Shown here piece by piece: positions 35,805 through 44,938 of a stretch of DNA of 64,000 bases (its first letter is position 1; every line of letters starts with the position of its first letter). The stretch comes from Aquamicrobium zhengzhouense. GTDB lineage: Bacteria; Pseudomonadota; Alphaproteobacteria; Rhizobiales; Rhizobiaceae. The notes beneath the pieces are model-generated. The model was not told the origin of the DNA and ran no database searches. It saw only the letters and a program-made list of their open reading frames with translations. The stretch covers positions 1-64,000 of the forward strand of contig NZ_JADGMQ010000012.1 of the NCBI RefSeq assembly GCF_016124105.1, written 5' to 3'. The position numbers and the translations under genes were made by a program.

Positions 35805-37160
35805 TTACTTCGCGGCCAGGAAGTCAGCGACGTTAAGCAGGATGAATTCATTGTTCGCTGCAGTACCGATTTCGAGACCGCCCGAAAACGGCAGGTTGTT
35901 GTCGTTCGCGACCAGAATGTGCGTATCGTCAACGCGCATGACGTTTTCGATTGTGAAGAACGGGAAGGTGAATTTGCCCGAGGGGTCACCGTCGGCCTGC
36001 GTGGACAGCCTTGCCTTGCCATCCGGATCAGCGATGTCGAGCAGGTCGATCGACGCGATCCGTTTGATGAAACCGTCGTTGTCGACCTGCGCCGTATCGA
36101 CGAGAACGACGTTCTTTACCTTGGCCGGTACCGGATAACAGGCGCTCCTGTCGTCGGTCTTGCATTCAAGGCTGATATCGCCTTCGCCGTTATCGCGCTC
36201 GATAATCAGTGCGCGGGTATCGTCGATGAAGTTGAAATCGCCAATGGCTGTTGCGCCTTCCACAAGTTGGAACTTGTAGCTGTCGCCAGTCCAGTCTCCA
36301 TTTAGCGTGTCGAAGGTGAGGACCCGCAGGAACGAGCCTTCCGGTGTGCCATCCTCATCGAGCAGCGGCTTTTCGAGCATGCCCCACAGAAGGTCGGAGC
36401 CGGGTTGCAGCGCCATACCCTCGTAGCCACCGGAACGCTGGACCTTGAAGTCCTTGCCGGCGACGGCAGGCACGATGACACCGGGCGTGTCGGGGCCGCG
36501 CAGCGGCGCGCCGTCAAGCATGGTTTCGTGGACAGACAGAACCCGGCCATCTTCAGTGGCGCGGATGATGTATGGGCCGAACTCGTCACCAATCCAGATC
36601 TCGCCGTTGAGATACTGGATGCTCTCCGGGTCGAAGTCGGCCCCCGTTAGATAGCGTTCCTCGCTGCCTTCATAGGCAATGCGGAACGGAACCTTGTGGT
36701 CCGGATCACGCAAAAAGACCGATTGCAGCCGATCGATCGAGCCGGTTTCAAAATCGGGCTTCATACGGTGGAAGAAGAGGAGCGCATCGGGGCTGTTGAT
36801 CTTGGAGCCGAAACCGTTGTCGGTGAGGGTGAAGATGCTGCCGTCGTCGGCGCGGTTCATCGCGAAGCCGGACAAGCCTTGGACGGGCTGGCCAAGAAAC
36901 GGAAGCGAAATGCCGGTCGGATGCTGGCCATAGGCCGCGCCGACATCGCCCATCACCGACATGGGTTTCTCGTTGCGCGTTTGACCCGTGAATTTGCCCG
37001 AAATCCACGCGTCCCGAGGCGCATCGGCCGGTGGAGCGATCAGTGTAAAAGCAGGGAGGTGGGCGTGGCCCGCCAGTTTGGCCTGAAAGGCTTCTTCGGC
37101 TTGTGCTGCGGTTGACGCGGCAACCAGCAGCGCGGTCGTGGCGAGAAGGTGTCTGATCAT
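35805..37160 (-). CDS. Secreted phytase-like/esterase-like beta-propeller protein
   Basis: A 451-residue protein from the ATG that follows AGGGAGG. A clear signal peptide (MIRHLLATTALLVAASTAAQA) shows export to the periplasm. The rest is an esterase-like activity of phytase domain: GLSGFAMNRADDGSIFTLTD, NGEIWIGDEFGPYIIRATED, DFNFIDDTRALIIERDN and VDDTHILVANDNNLPFSGG, successive blades of a beta-propeller. Acidic clusters suggest calcium binding as in phytases. The substrate, possibly a phosphate ester, is unknown. A longer frame upstream lacks a ribosome-binding site and a signal peptide. Confidence 0.88.
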   Translation of the reverse strand: MIRHLLATTALLVAASTAAQAEEAFQAKLAGHAHLPAFTLIAPPADAPRDAWISGKFTGQTRNEKPMSVMGDVGAAYGQHPTGISLPFLGQPVQGLSGFAMNRADDGSIFTLTDNGFGSKINSPDALLFFHRMKPDFETGSIDRLQSVFLRDPDHKVPFRIAYEGSEERYLTGADFDPESIQYLNGEIWIGDEFGPYIIRATEDGRVLSVHETMLDGAPLRGPDTPGVIVPAVAGKDFKVQRSGGYEGMALQPGSDLLWGMLEKPLLDEDGTPEGSFLRVLTFDTLNGDWTGDSYKFQLVEGATAIGDFNFIDDTRALIIERDNGEGDISLECKTDDRSACYPVPAKVKNVVLVDTAQVDNDGFIKRIASIDLLDIADPDGKARLSTQADGDPSGKFTFPFFTIENVMRVDDTHILVANDNNLPFSGGLEIGTAANNEFILLNVADFLAAK

Positions 37161-37259
37161 TCGGGTATCCTCCCTGAAGGGTTCAATGACCCGATTGGAG
37201 TAGATCGTCCAAATGACAGCGCCCTGACGTAGCAATGACAGTTTTGCGAGAGCTGCGAT

Positions 37260-37874
37260 TTACGGGTAAAGCCTCGTCTTCTTCCATTCATCGCCATCCG
37301 GCTCGAAAACGACGCGGTCGTGCAGGCGGAACTGCCGGTCGTGCCAGAACTCGATCGAGCTGGGAACCAGCCGAAAGCCTGACCAGTATGGCGGCCTCGG
37401 AATCGAGCCGATCGCGAATTTCGCGGTATATTCCGCCACAGCTTTCTCCAGCGCGAAGCGGCCTTCAAGCGGGCGGGACTGTCTGGATGCCCAGGCGCCG
37501 ATGCGGCTGCCACGGGCGCGCGACGCGTAATATGTGTCGGCCTCTTCGTCGCTCACCTTCTCGATGGTTCCACGCACCCGGACCTGGCGGCGCAAGCTCT
37601 TCCAGTGGAAGCACATCGCAGCCTTCATCGACGAAAGGATCTCGCGCCCCTTGTTGCTCTCATAATTGGTGTAGAAGACGAAGCCGTGCTCGTCGAAGCC
37701 CTTGAGAAGCACCATTCGCACATTTGGCAACCCGTCAGGATCCACGGTCGCCAGTGCCAGCGCATTCGGATCATTCAACTCGGACGCCGTCGCGTCCTCA
37801 AGCCATTCCGCAAACAGCCTGTAGGGTTCGGGGCTTTCGGTGAAGTCACCCTCTGTTAAGCTTGATCCGGCCAT
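37260..37874 (-). CDS. pdxH: Pyridoxamine 5'-phosphate oxidase
   Basis: A 204-residue FMN enzyme that makes pyridoxal 5'-phosphate from the pyridoxine or pyridoxamine form. The signatures are [73 protein letters not shown] and the C-terminal [19 protein letters not shown] with the product-site Arg. It ends convergent to nothing and starts divergent from the lipoprotein gene. Length normal. Confidence 0.96.
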   Translation of the reverse strand: MAGSSLTEGDFTESPEPYRLFAEWLEDATASELNDPNALALATVDPDGLPNVRMVLLKGFDEHGFVFYTNYESNKGREILSSMKAAMCFHWKSLRRQVRVRGTIEKVSDEEADTYYASRARGSRIGAWASRQSRPLEGRFALEKAVAEYTAKFAIGSIPRPPYWSGFRLVPSSIEFWHDRQFRLHDRVVFEPDGDEWKKTRLYP

Positions 37875-37898
37875 GGTAGCACCCTGAAAGCGATTGTC

Positions 37899-38351
37899 AT
37901 GAGGGGAGATTGCCTATTGGCGCGCCCGACGCAAGGCTCCCGTAACTGGCGCAGCCGGCTTTTCCTTCTGGTCGGTCTTGGTCTGGCCGCTTCCCTTGCA
38001 GGCTGTGGCAGCAAGGGCTTTTCGCTGGAGGATGCAGTCCCCGACATGTCGGTCACCACCGGCTCGGTTCCTGCCGGGATAACTCCTGATTCGGATGAGT
38101 GGACGATTCGCAATGTCGTCTCGTCGGCATTGGTCAGTGAGGGCGGCGAGAAGGGGATAGGTTGGGCGAATGTCGTTTCAGGTTCGAGCGGTACGATCCG
38201 CAATATTCGCGAAAGCCGCGCCGGCGGCGTGCTGTGCCGGGATTTTTCAGCAACCCGCGAGAGCTATGAGGGCGTGTTCCTCTATGAAGGACAGGCTTGC
38301 ATGGCCTCCGCCAATCTTTGGTCGATGAACCGCTTTGAACGGGTCGAGTAG
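37899..38351 (+). CDS. RT0821/Lpp0805-family surface lipoprotein
   Basis: A 150-residue protein with a basic head, a hydrophobic segment ([16 protein letters not shown]) and a lipobox LAGC around residue 36, so it should be lipidated and anchored. The mature part ([42 protein letters not shown]) matches the RT0821/Lpp0805 surface-protein family (17 kDa surface antigen-like). Two cysteines in the mature part may form a disulphide. It is divergent from pdxH across 24 bases and lies upstream of a DnaJ-like gene. Confidence 0.82.
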   Translation: MRGDCLLARPTQGSRNWRSRLFLLVGLGLAASLAGCGSKGFSLEDAVPDMSVTTGSVPAGITPDSDEWTIRNVVSSALVSEGGEKGIGWANVVSGSSGTIRNIRESRAGGVLCRDFSATRESYEGVFLYEGQACMASANLWSMNRFERVE

Positions 38352-38427
38352 GGCGAAGATACTGGAATCTCTTCCCAATCGATCTCATATTACAGTCGAA
38401 TTAGAATTCCCCGGCAGATAGGACACC

Positions 38428-39366
38428 ATGCGCGATCCCTATGACGTTTTGGGCGTTGCGAAGAACGCCTCTGCGAAAGATATCAAGTCGGCGTTTCGGC
38501 GCCTGGCGAAGAAATATCATCCAGACCAGAACCCCGACAATCCGAAGGCAAAAGACAGCTTTGCCGAGGTGAATCAGGCCTATGAGGTGCTTGGCGACGA
38601 GACCAAACGCGGCCAGTTCGACCGCGGTGAGATTGATGCGGCGGGCAAGCCGCGCTTTGCGGATTTTGGCCCTGGTGGCGATCCATTTGGCGGCTTTCGG
38701 CGAAGCGGGGCTGGCGGGCCCGGCTCGCACTTCGAGTTTCGCACCTCAGGACCTGGCGGGGGCTTCGATGCTTCCGACATTTTCTCCGACCTCTTCGGTG
38801 GAGGGTTCTCTCGCGGCGCGAGCGGCGGGGCGCAGCGTCGTGCCGGAGCGTCTTCCGGCGGCGACATCAACGTGACGCTTGACGTAACCATCGAGGAAAT
38901 CGCGACGGCGGCGAAGGTGACGGCGATGTTCCCCGACGGGCGAAAGGTCGGGATCAAGCTGCCGGCATTCGTTGAGGATGGCCAGACGATCCGCCTCAAG
39001 GGACAGGGTGAGGGCTCGCCTCTGGGGGGGCAACCAGGCGACGCTCTCGTCAAGGTCCGCTTGCGGCCTCACCCGGTCTACCGGGTCGAGGGGCGCGACC
39101 TGCACGTCGATGTCCCTGTGGCTCTGGCAGATGCGGTCCTTGGTGGCAAAGTGCCGGTGGAGACGCCGCATGGGCGGTTCGCGGTCGCGGTCCCCGCATG
39201 GTCAAGCTCGGACAGGAAGCTGCGCCTGAAAGGCAAGGGCCTGCCCCTGAAGAATGGCGGCCAAGGCGATCTTTACGCCCATGTCCAGATCATGCTTCCG
39301 GAAGGAGATGCTGAACTGGAGGCTTACGCCCAACGACTGCGGGAAGGTGAAGCCCGCACCGCATAG
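38428..39366 (+). CDS. DnaJ-like co-chaperone (CbpA type, no zinc finger)
   Basis: A 312-residue type II J protein. The J domain (residues 1-68) has [20 protein letters not shown] and the HPD motif in [14 protein letters not shown] glycine- and phenylalanine-rich linker follows ([20 protein letters not shown]). The C-terminal substrate-binding domains have [39 protein letters not shown] and [18 protein letters not shown]. The four CxxCxGxG zinc motifs of classical DnaJ are absent, so it is a CbpA/DnaJ-C type partner of DnaK. It lies upstream of fabI with a 63-bp gap. Confidence 0.92.
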   Translation: MRDPYDVLGVAKNASAKDIKSAFRRLAKKYHPDQNPDNPKAKDSFAEVNQAYEVLGDETKRGQFDRGEIDAAGKPRFADFGPGGDPFGGFRRSGAGGPGSHFEFRTSGPGGGFDASDIFSDLFGGGFSRGASGGAQRRAGASSGGDINVTLDVTIEEIATAAKVTAMFPDGRKVGIKLPAFVEDGQTIRLKGQGEGSPLGGQPGDALVKVRLRPHPVYRVEGRDLHVDVPVALADAVLGGKVPVETPHGRFAVAVPAWSSSDRKLRLKGKGLPLKNGGQGDLYAHVQIMLPEGDAELEAYAQRLREGEARTA

Positions 39367-39429
39367 CTTGATGCGAGAACGCGGCTGTGCGATACGGCAC
39401 CCAATCTTAACCTATGCGGAGAACGTCTC

Positions 39430-40248
39430 ATGGCGGCAGGTAACGGCCTGATGGCAGGAAAACGCGGCCTCATCATGGGGGTTGCGAACAACAGGTCGAT
39501 CGCGTGGGGCATCGCCAAGGCATTGACCGATCAGGGCGCGGAACTTGCACTGACCTATCAGGGTGAAGCGTTCCGCAAGCGCGTCGAGCCATTGGCAGCC
39601 GAACTTGGCGCGTACATTGCTGGCGATTGCGATGTCACTGTCGAAGAGAGCATCGACGCTGTCTTCGAGAATCTCGAGAAGAAGTGGGGCAAGATCGACT
39701 TCCTCGTGCATGCCATCGCTTTCTCGGACAAGGAAGAGCTCGACGGCCGCTATGTCGACACGACACGCGGTAACTTCCAGCGTACGATGGACATTTCCAT
39801 CTATTCGTTCACGGCTGTGGCGAAGCGCGCCGAGAAGCTGATGACGGATGGTGGTTCGCTTCTGACGCTGACCTATTACGGAGCCGAAAAGGTGATGCCG
39901 CACTACAACGTCATGGGCGTTGCGAAGGCTGGCCTTGAGGCCAGTGTCCGGTATCTGGCGGTTGATCTCGGCGGCAAGGGCATTCGCGTAAACGCGGTGT
40001 CCGCTGGTCCGATCAAGACGCTCGCGGCATCTGGCATCGGCGACTTCCGCTACATTCTGAAGTGGAACGAGTACAACGCGCCGCTGAAGAAGACGGTGTC
40101 TATCGACGAAGTTGGAAACTCGGCACTTTACCTCCTGTCCGACCTTTCCAAGGGTGTGACCGGCGAGATTCATCACGTTGACGCTGGCTACCACGTCGTC
40201 GGCATGAAGGCCGTGGACGCCCCGGATATCTCCACCGTCAAGGAATGA
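39430..40248 (+). CDS. fabI: Enoyl-ACP reductase FabI
   Basis: A 272-residue NADH-dependent enoyl-acyl carrier protein reductase of fatty-acid synthesis. The cofactor-binding lead is GKRGLIMGVANNRSIAWGIAK, and the active site has the Tyr-x6-Lys pattern in YNVMGVAKAGLE together with TYYGAEKVMPHY. It also keeps the conserved VSAGPIKTLAASGI near residue 195. It is the standard short-chain-dehydrogenase-type enzyme targeted by triclosan and related inhibitors in other species. The stop overlaps the next gene by four bases. Confidence 0.96.
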   Translation: MAAGNGLMAGKRGLIMGVANNRSIAWGIAKALTDQGAELALTYQGEAFRKRVEPLAAELGAYIAGDCDVTVEESIDAVFENLEKKWGKIDFLVHAIAFSDKEELDGRYVDTTRGNFQRTMDISIYSFTAVAKRAEKLMTDGGSLLTLTYYGAEKVMPHYNVMGVAKAGLEASVRYLAVDLGGKGIRVNAVSAGPIKTLAASGIGDFRYILKWNEYNAPLKKTVSIDEVGNSALYLLSDLSKGVTGEIHHVDAGYHVVGMKAVDAPDISTVKE

Positions 40249-40835
40249 CCCGCCCCACGATCTATTTCGTCAGGCACGGGCAGACGGACTGGAACGCCGA
40301 GGATCGCCTGCAAGGGCAGGCTGACATCCCCCTCAACGATATCGGCCGCGAACAGGCGGCCGGTAACGGGCGGAAGCTGGTCGAACGGGCTTCTGACGTG
40401 ATCTCGTTCGACTTCGTCGCGAGCCCTCTCAGTCGGACTCGCGAGACGATGGAGATTCTGCGCGCGTCGATGGGACTTGATCCTGGCGGATATCGCACGG
40501 ACGAGCGGCTGGTCGAGCTACATTTCGGGGACTGGCAAGGGCGGACTTATCCGGAACTTGAGGCGAGCGACCCTGGATGTTCAATGCGCCGCAGCGCCGA
40601 CAAGTGGAATTTCCTTCCGCCGGGGTTGAAAGCGGAAAGCTATGAAATGCTGGCCGCGCGCATAGGCTCCTGGCTTGATGAAGTGACGCGGGAGACAGTC
40701 TGCGTCACGCACGGCGGCGTGATTCGTTCAATATTTAGGTTGGCGGATGCCTTTTCAGGAGAAGAGTGCGCCTCGCTTCCAATTCCTCAGGACCAGGTGC
40801 TTCGTTTTCAGAACGGTGCTTTGACCTGGCTCTGA
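40245..40835 (+). CDS. Histidine phosphatase family protein
   Basis: A 196-residue phosphoglycerate-mutase-like phosphatase. The catalytic histidine is in YFVRHGQTDWNAEDRLQGQA, the acid/base Glu in ERLVELHFGDWQG, and the second His in VCVTHGGVIRS. The overlap with fabI (ATGA) indicates translational coupling. It is conserved next to fabI in rhizobia. The substrate is not known; phosphorylated sugars or nucleotides are the usual candidates of the family. Confidence 0.9.
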   Translation: MTRPTIYFVRHGQTDWNAEDRLQGQADIPLNDIGREQAAGNGRKLVERASDVISFDFVASPLSRTRETMEILRASMGLDPGGYRTDERLVELHFGDWQGRTYPELEASDPGCSMRRSADKWNFLPPGLKAESYEMLAARIGSWLDEVTRETVCVTHGGVIRSIFRLADAFSGEECASLPIPQDQVLRFQNGALTWL

Positions 40836-40836
40836 C

Positions 40837-41103
40837 CTATTCGTAGGTGACGAGATCGGTGACGGTCTTTTCGCCTTCGATGGTGTCGTAGGCGAGAACA
40901 ACCTCGGTTCCTACCACCAAGGCCTCGACGTCGAACTCACCAGATAGTTTGTACGTGTTGCCGTTGTCGAGCGTGATGGTCAGATTCGCCACGTCGACAC
41001 GCGCTATCTTGCCCTCATCTTCTGCAGCATGTGCAGCACCACCCACGAGAGCCATCGGAACGGCAATCGCGGCAGCGATGAAAATCCGCTTGAACATTTG
41101 CAT
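40837..41103 (-). CDS. DUF1344 domain secreted protein
   Basis: An 88-residue exported protein. A signal peptide (MFKRIFIAAAIAVPMALVGG to AHA) is followed by a compact all-beta domain: GKIARVDVANLTITLDNGN, then TYKLSGEFDVEAL and VVLAYDTIEGEKTVTDL. This is the DUF1344 family of alphaproteobacterial periplasmic proteins. Function unknown; the fold looks like a small OB-type barrel. It is convergent with the phosphatase gene, one base apart. A TTGACA on the minus strand at 41195-41190 may belong to its promoter, though the -10 is poor. Confidence 0.85.
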   Translation of the reverse strand: MQMFKRIFIAAAIAVPMALVGGAAHAAEDEGKIARVDVANLTITLDNGNTYKLSGEFDVEALVVGTEVVLAYDTIEGEKTVTDLVTYE

Positions 41104-41293
41104 GACGGCTTTCCTTCATGAAGTTTGATGCACGCCTCTCGCTTTTGGCAGCGCAGCTTTACTTACGAAAGCAGAGACAGGGTGAGTGTGTCAAAAATTT
41201 TGCGCGCCCGCGGCAAGCCTGTGGTTCACGTGAGTTTGACGCTACGGGAAAACGCCAATAGAAGCGTCAGCAAAACTACCGGCAGGCCAATTT

Positions 41294-42391
41294 ATGTCGC
41301 ATAACACATTCGGACACCTCTTCCGCGTTACCACGTGGGGCGAAAGCCACGGCCCGGCACTGGGCTGCGTTGTAGACGGGTGCCCGCCGGGAGTCCGGTT
41401 CAAGCTTGGCGACATTCAGGCGGAGCTGGATCGGCGGCGTCCGGGCCAGTCCCGTTTCGTTACCCAGCGCCGTGAGCCGGATCAGGTCAGAATCTTGTCT
41501 GGCGTTCTCGAAGATGGCGATGAGCTGGTAACCACGGGTACGCCTGTCTCGATGATGATCGAGAATGTGGATCAGCGTTCCAAAGATTATGGCGAGATTG
41601 CCCGCCAATATCGTCCCGGGCATGCGGATTATGCCTATGACGTGAAATATGGCATTCGTGACTATCGTGGCGGCGGCCGCTCTTCCGCACGCGAGACGGC
41701 GGCGCGAGTGGCAGCAGGAGCCCTGGCACGCAAGGTCGTGCCGGGTCTTGTGGTGCGCGGCGCGCTGGTCGGGATGGGCACAAAGTCGATCAATCGCGCA
41801 AACTGGAATTGGAACTTCGTTGAAGACGCGGAAAACCCGTTCTTTACGCCAGATCCTGAATCAGTAGCTACCTTTACGGAATATCTGGACGGGATCCGGA
41901 AGGATGGCTCGTCGGTGGGAGCGCTGATCGAAATTGTTGCCGAGGGGGTGCCTGCCGGCCTCGGCGCACCGGTTTACGCCAAGCTCGATCAGGATATCTG
42001 TTCGAACCTGATGTCGATCAACGCCGTGAAGGGCGTAGAGATCGGCGACGGCTTCGAGACCGCGCGTATGACGGGCGAGGAAAATGCCGACGAAATGCGG
42101 ATCGGCAATGACGGGAACCCGGTGTTCCTGTCTAACCATGCTGGCGGCATCCTCGGAGGCATCTCGACGGGCCAACCGGTCATCGCCCGCTTTGCGGTCA
42201 AGCCGACATCTTCGATCCTGACCCCGCGCCAGTCGATCGACAAGGACGGCAACAACGTGGACGTTCGCACAAAGGGTCGCCACGACCCATGCGTCGGTAT
42301 CCGCGCGGTGCCGATCGGTGAGGCAATGGTCGCCTGCGCGATTGCCGATCACTATCTGAGACATCGCGGCCAGACCGGCCGCATCGCCTGA
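41294..42391 (+). CDS. aroC: Chorismate synthase
   Basis: A 365-residue FMN-dependent enzyme of the last common step in aromatic amino-acid synthesis. The signatures are [18 protein letters not shown], the phosphate-binding region [39 protein letters not shown] and [19 protein letters not shown]. The FMN region lies in [17 protein letters not shown] and [18 protein letters not shown]. The length is typical for the alphaproteobacterial form. ribB follows after 24 bases, likely in one operon. Confidence 0.97.
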   Translation: MSHNTFGHLFRVTTWGESHGPALGCVVDGCPPGVRFKLGDIQAELDRRRPGQSRFVTQRREPDQVRILSGVLEDGDELVTTGTPVSMMIENVDQRSKDYGEIARQYRPGHADYAYDVKYGIRDYRGGGRSSARETAARVAAGALARKVVPGLVVRGALVGMGTKSINRANWNWNFVEDAENPFFTPDPESVATFTEYLDGIRKDGSSVGALIEIVAEGVPAGLGAPVYAKLDQDICSNLMSINAVKGVEIGDGFETARMTGEENADEMRIGNDGNPVFLSNHAGGILGGISTGQPVIARFAVKPTSSILTPRQSIDKDGNNVDVRTKGRHDPCVGIRAVPIGEAMVACAIADHYLRHRGQTGRIA

Positions 42392-42415
42392 CACATTCAG
42401 TAACGGATCCTCACG

Positions 42416-43522
42416 ATGGCATACGATCAGAAGAAGATTGTCGAAGCGCTGCGCGCCTTTGAGCGTGGTGAGATCGTTGTCGTCATGGACGATGACGGTC
42501 GTGAGAACGAAGGCGACCTGATCGTCGCTGCAGTTCATTGCACGCCTGAAAAGATGGCGTTCATCGTGCGCCATACCTCAGGTATCGTTTGCACGCCGAT
42601 GACACGGGAAGATGCGCGCCGCCTCAATCTGCAGCCGATGGTTGCGGAGAATGATGCACCGCACTCGACCGCGTTCACGGTGTCGATCGACTTCAAGCAC
42701 GGAACCACCACAGGCATCTCGGCTGAAGACCGCACGCTAACGGTCCGTAACCTTGCGAACGGCAATGTCGGCCCAGCGGACTTTGTCCGGCCCGGCCACA
42801 TCTTCCCGCTGGTTGCCCGCGAGGGCGGGGTGCTGATGCGCTCGGGCCATACCGAGGCTGCGGTTGACCTTTGCAAGCTCGCCGGCCTGCCTCCTGTCGG
42901 AGTTATCTGCGAACTGGTCAATGACGACGGCACAGTCATGCGCGGCCCGCAGGTTCAGGCATTTGCCGAGAAGAACGGTCTCAAGCAGGTGTCGGTGGCA
43001 GACCTGATTGCTTACCGCCAGCGTCAGGAGACGCTGATTGAGCGTGTCACAAGTTTCGACATCGAAACTGTTGCCGGTCCCGCCAAGGCTTACACCTATC
43101 GCCTGCCGTGGGATGCGATGCAGCACCTTGCGGTCGTCTTCGGCGACATTCGCGACGGCGTCGACGTGCCTGTGCGACTGCATGCGGAAAACGCGGTCTC
43201 TGACGTTTTTGGCCCAACCAATCGCCTTGAAGGCGTGATGAAGAAGATGGCTGAGGCCGAGCGCGGCGTTGTCGTCTACCTGCGTGAAGGGTCGGTCGGC
43301 GTGGGTCAGGATGTGGGGCGGAACCGTCCGGCGATCGGCGATGAGGCTGAAGCTCATGATGAAGCGCTTCGTCGCGAGACGGAGTGGCGCGAAATCGGTC
43401 TGGGCGCTCAGATTCTGCGCGACCTTGGCATCTCCTCGATCCAGCTCTACGCGTCGCGAGAGAAGCATTACGTCGGACTGGAAGGTTTCGGTATCGCGAT
43501 CTCGTCGACCGAAATCCTCTAA
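42416..43522 (+). CDS. ribB: 3,4-dihydroxy-2-butanone 4-phosphate synthase with degenerate GTP cyclohydrolase II domain
   Basis: A 368-residue protein. The N-terminal 200 residues are an intact RibB with VVVMDDDGRENEGDLIVAA, RHTSGIVCTPMT, RNLANGNVGPADFVRPGHI and RSGHTEAAVDLCKLAGLPPVG, so ribulose 5-phosphate is converted to the four-carbon riboflavin precursor. The C-terminal half aligns in shape with RibA, but where true cyclohydrolase II has three zinc-binding cysteines it reads VRLHAENAVSDVFGPTNRLE with none. It cannot hold zinc and should lack GTP cyclohydrolase activity. Such RibBX-type proteins are known in alphaproteobacteria. A separate RibA must exist elsewhere. Confidence 0.94.
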   Translation: MAYDQKKIVEALRAFERGEIVVVMDDDGRENEGDLIVAAVHCTPEKMAFIVRHTSGIVCTPMTREDARRLNLQPMVAENDAPHSTAFTVSIDFKHGTTTGISAEDRTLTVRNLANGNVGPADFVRPGHIFPLVAREGGVLMRSGHTEAAVDLCKLAGLPPVGVICELVNDDGTVMRGPQVQAFAEKNGLKQVSVADLIAYRQRQETLIERVTSFDIETVAGPAKAYTYRLPWDAMQHLAVVFGDIRDGVDVPVRLHAENAVSDVFGPTNRLEGVMKKMAEAERGVVVYLREGSVGVGQDVGRNRPAIGDEAEAHDEALRRETEWREIGLGAQILRDLGISSIQLYASREKHYVGLEGFGIAISSTEIL

Positions 43523-43541
43523 ACATCGCAACGTGATTTGG

Positions 43542-43580
43542 TGGCGCTGTCTCTCTGGTTGAGGCAGCGCCATTTGCATT
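43542..43580 (+). terminator. Hairpin terminator after ribB
   Basis: TGGCGCTG and CAGCGCCA form a perfect 8-bp stem around TCTCTCTGGTTGAGG, followed by TTTGCATTT. The T-run is weak. Confidence 0.6.
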
Positions 43581-43652
43581 TCTAGGGCGGAAAATAGATT
43601 CGGCTTACGTAAGGGCGTGGCCAAACGAGGTGCCTGCGCCTATACGGATAGT

Positions 43653-44579
43653 ATGACCACGCGGCTTTACACGCATCCGATTTATCTTGAGCACCTGACC
43701 CCTGCCGGACATCCTGAACGGCCAGATCGTCTCCGCGCGATAGGCAAGATCCTTGAAGAGTCTGACTTCGATGATCTTGACCGCAAGGAAGCGCCGATGG
43801 CGGAGGAGGGGTCCATCCTTCTCGCTCATCCTGAAGAATATTATGACAGGATCAGACTGCGCATCCCGCATGAGGGGATTGTCCGGATTGATTCCGACAC
43901 GACGGTGAGTCCCAAGAGCTGGCAGGCTGCGCTTGCAGGTATCGGGGGTGCGCTGGCTGCCGTCGACGATGTTTTTTCGGGTACTGCGGACAATGTGTTC
44001 GTCGCTTCCCGCCCGCCGGGCCATCACGCCGAAAAGACGACGGCGATGGGCTTTTGCCTTTTCAACAACGCCGCGATCGCGGCGCGTCACGCTCAGCGCG
44101 TTCATGGTGTGGAACGGGTCGCGGTGGTGGATTGGGACGTCCATCACGGCAACGGAACGCAAGACATCTTCTGGGACGATCCGTCAGTAATGTACTGCTC
44201 GACCCACCAGATGCCGCTTTTTCCAGGCACGGGAGCGAAGGCCGAGACTGGTGCCGGCAACATCGTCAACGCGCCGCTGTCGGCCGGAGCGGATGGCGAG
44301 ACGTTCAAGGAAGCGTTCCGGAGCAGGATCCTGCCGGCGCTCGACAATTTTCAGCCGGACCTCATCATCATCTCGGCTGGATTTGATGCACATCATCGGG
44401 ATCCGCTAGCAGAACTCAATCTCATCGAGGACGACTTTGACTGGGCGACTGCAGAGTTGATGGGGAAAGCTGACCGCTGGTCGAATGGACGGCTGGTCAG
44501 TCTTCTGGAAGGCGGATACGACCTGCATGGGCTGGCGTTTTCCACTGCCGCTCACGTACGACGCCTGATGAAGGGATGA
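43653..44579 (+). CDS. Histone deacetylase-family amidohydrolase
   Basis: A 308-residue arginase-fold metallohydrolase of the bacterial histone-deacetylase-like group. Zinc and catalytic motifs are present: RPPGHHAEKTTAMGFCLFNN, with the charge-relay His pair, and VVDWDVHHGNGTQDIFWDDP, with Asp and His as zinc ligands. The Asp and His of IISAGFDAHHRDPLAEL complete the site, and GGYDLHGLA follows near the end. In bacteria these enzymes deacetylate polyamines or other small acyl amides, or proteins; the substrate is unknown. I start at ATG 43653; upstream ATG positions in the same frame lack a ribosome-binding site. xseB follows after three bases. Confidence 0.93.
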   Translation: MTTRLYTHPIYLEHLTPAGHPERPDRLRAIGKILEESDFDDLDRKEAPMAEEGSILLAHPEEYYDRIRLRIPHEGIVRIDSDTTVSPKSWQAALAGIGGALAAVDDVFSGTADNVFVASRPPGHHAEKTTAMGFCLFNNAAIAARHAQRVHGVERVAVVDWDVHHGNGTQDIFWDDPSVMYCSTHQMPLFPGTGAKAETGAGNIVNAPLSAGADGETFKEAFRSRILPALDNFQPDLIIISAGFDAHHRDPLAELNLIEDDFDWATAELMGKADRWSNGRLVSLLEGGYDLHGLAFSTAAHVRRLMKG

Positions 44580-44582
44580 GAG

Positions 44583-44837
44583 ATGACCGAGATTGCGACC
44601 AACGACGACATTGCCGCGATGAGCTTCGAGCAGGCACTTGCTGCGTTGGAGCGCATCGTCGATGATCTGGAGCGCGGTGATGTGCCGCTCGATCAGTCGA
44701 TCCGAATCTACGAGCGCGGCGAGGCGTTGAAGGTCCATTGCGAGAAGCTCCTGAAGGCGGCGGAAGACAAGGTCGAGAAAATTCGACTGTCGCGTGAAGG
44801 CAAACCGATGGGTACAGAGCCGCTCGACAGCGAATAG
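44583..44837 (+). CDS. xseB: Exodeoxyribonuclease VII small subunit
   Basis: An 84-residue subunit of the nuclease that degrades single-stranded DNA with XseA. The family core is visible: [44 protein letters not shown] and AEDKVEKI, a two-helix coiled coil. It is three bases behind the deacetylase-like gene, a linkage widespread in rhizobia. xseA is not in the window. Confidence 0.95.
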   Translation: MTEIATNDDIAAMSFEQALAALERIVDDLERGDVPLDQSIRIYERGEALKVHCEKLLKAAEDKVEKIRLSREGKPMGTEPLDSE

Positions 44838-44938
44838 GGCGCTCGGATATTTCGGGCCGGTGACGCCATCGGGGCCGCGGTCCCGACTAGGAGCTGCGCC
44901 CTGAGTGCTTCCATCGTTGCAGTAGCGGAGGTCTGACG

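Noticed and set aside
38428..39366. Canonical DnaJ
   Set aside because: The zinc-finger CxxCxGxG repeats are missing and dnaK is not adjacent; it is a CbpA-type protein.
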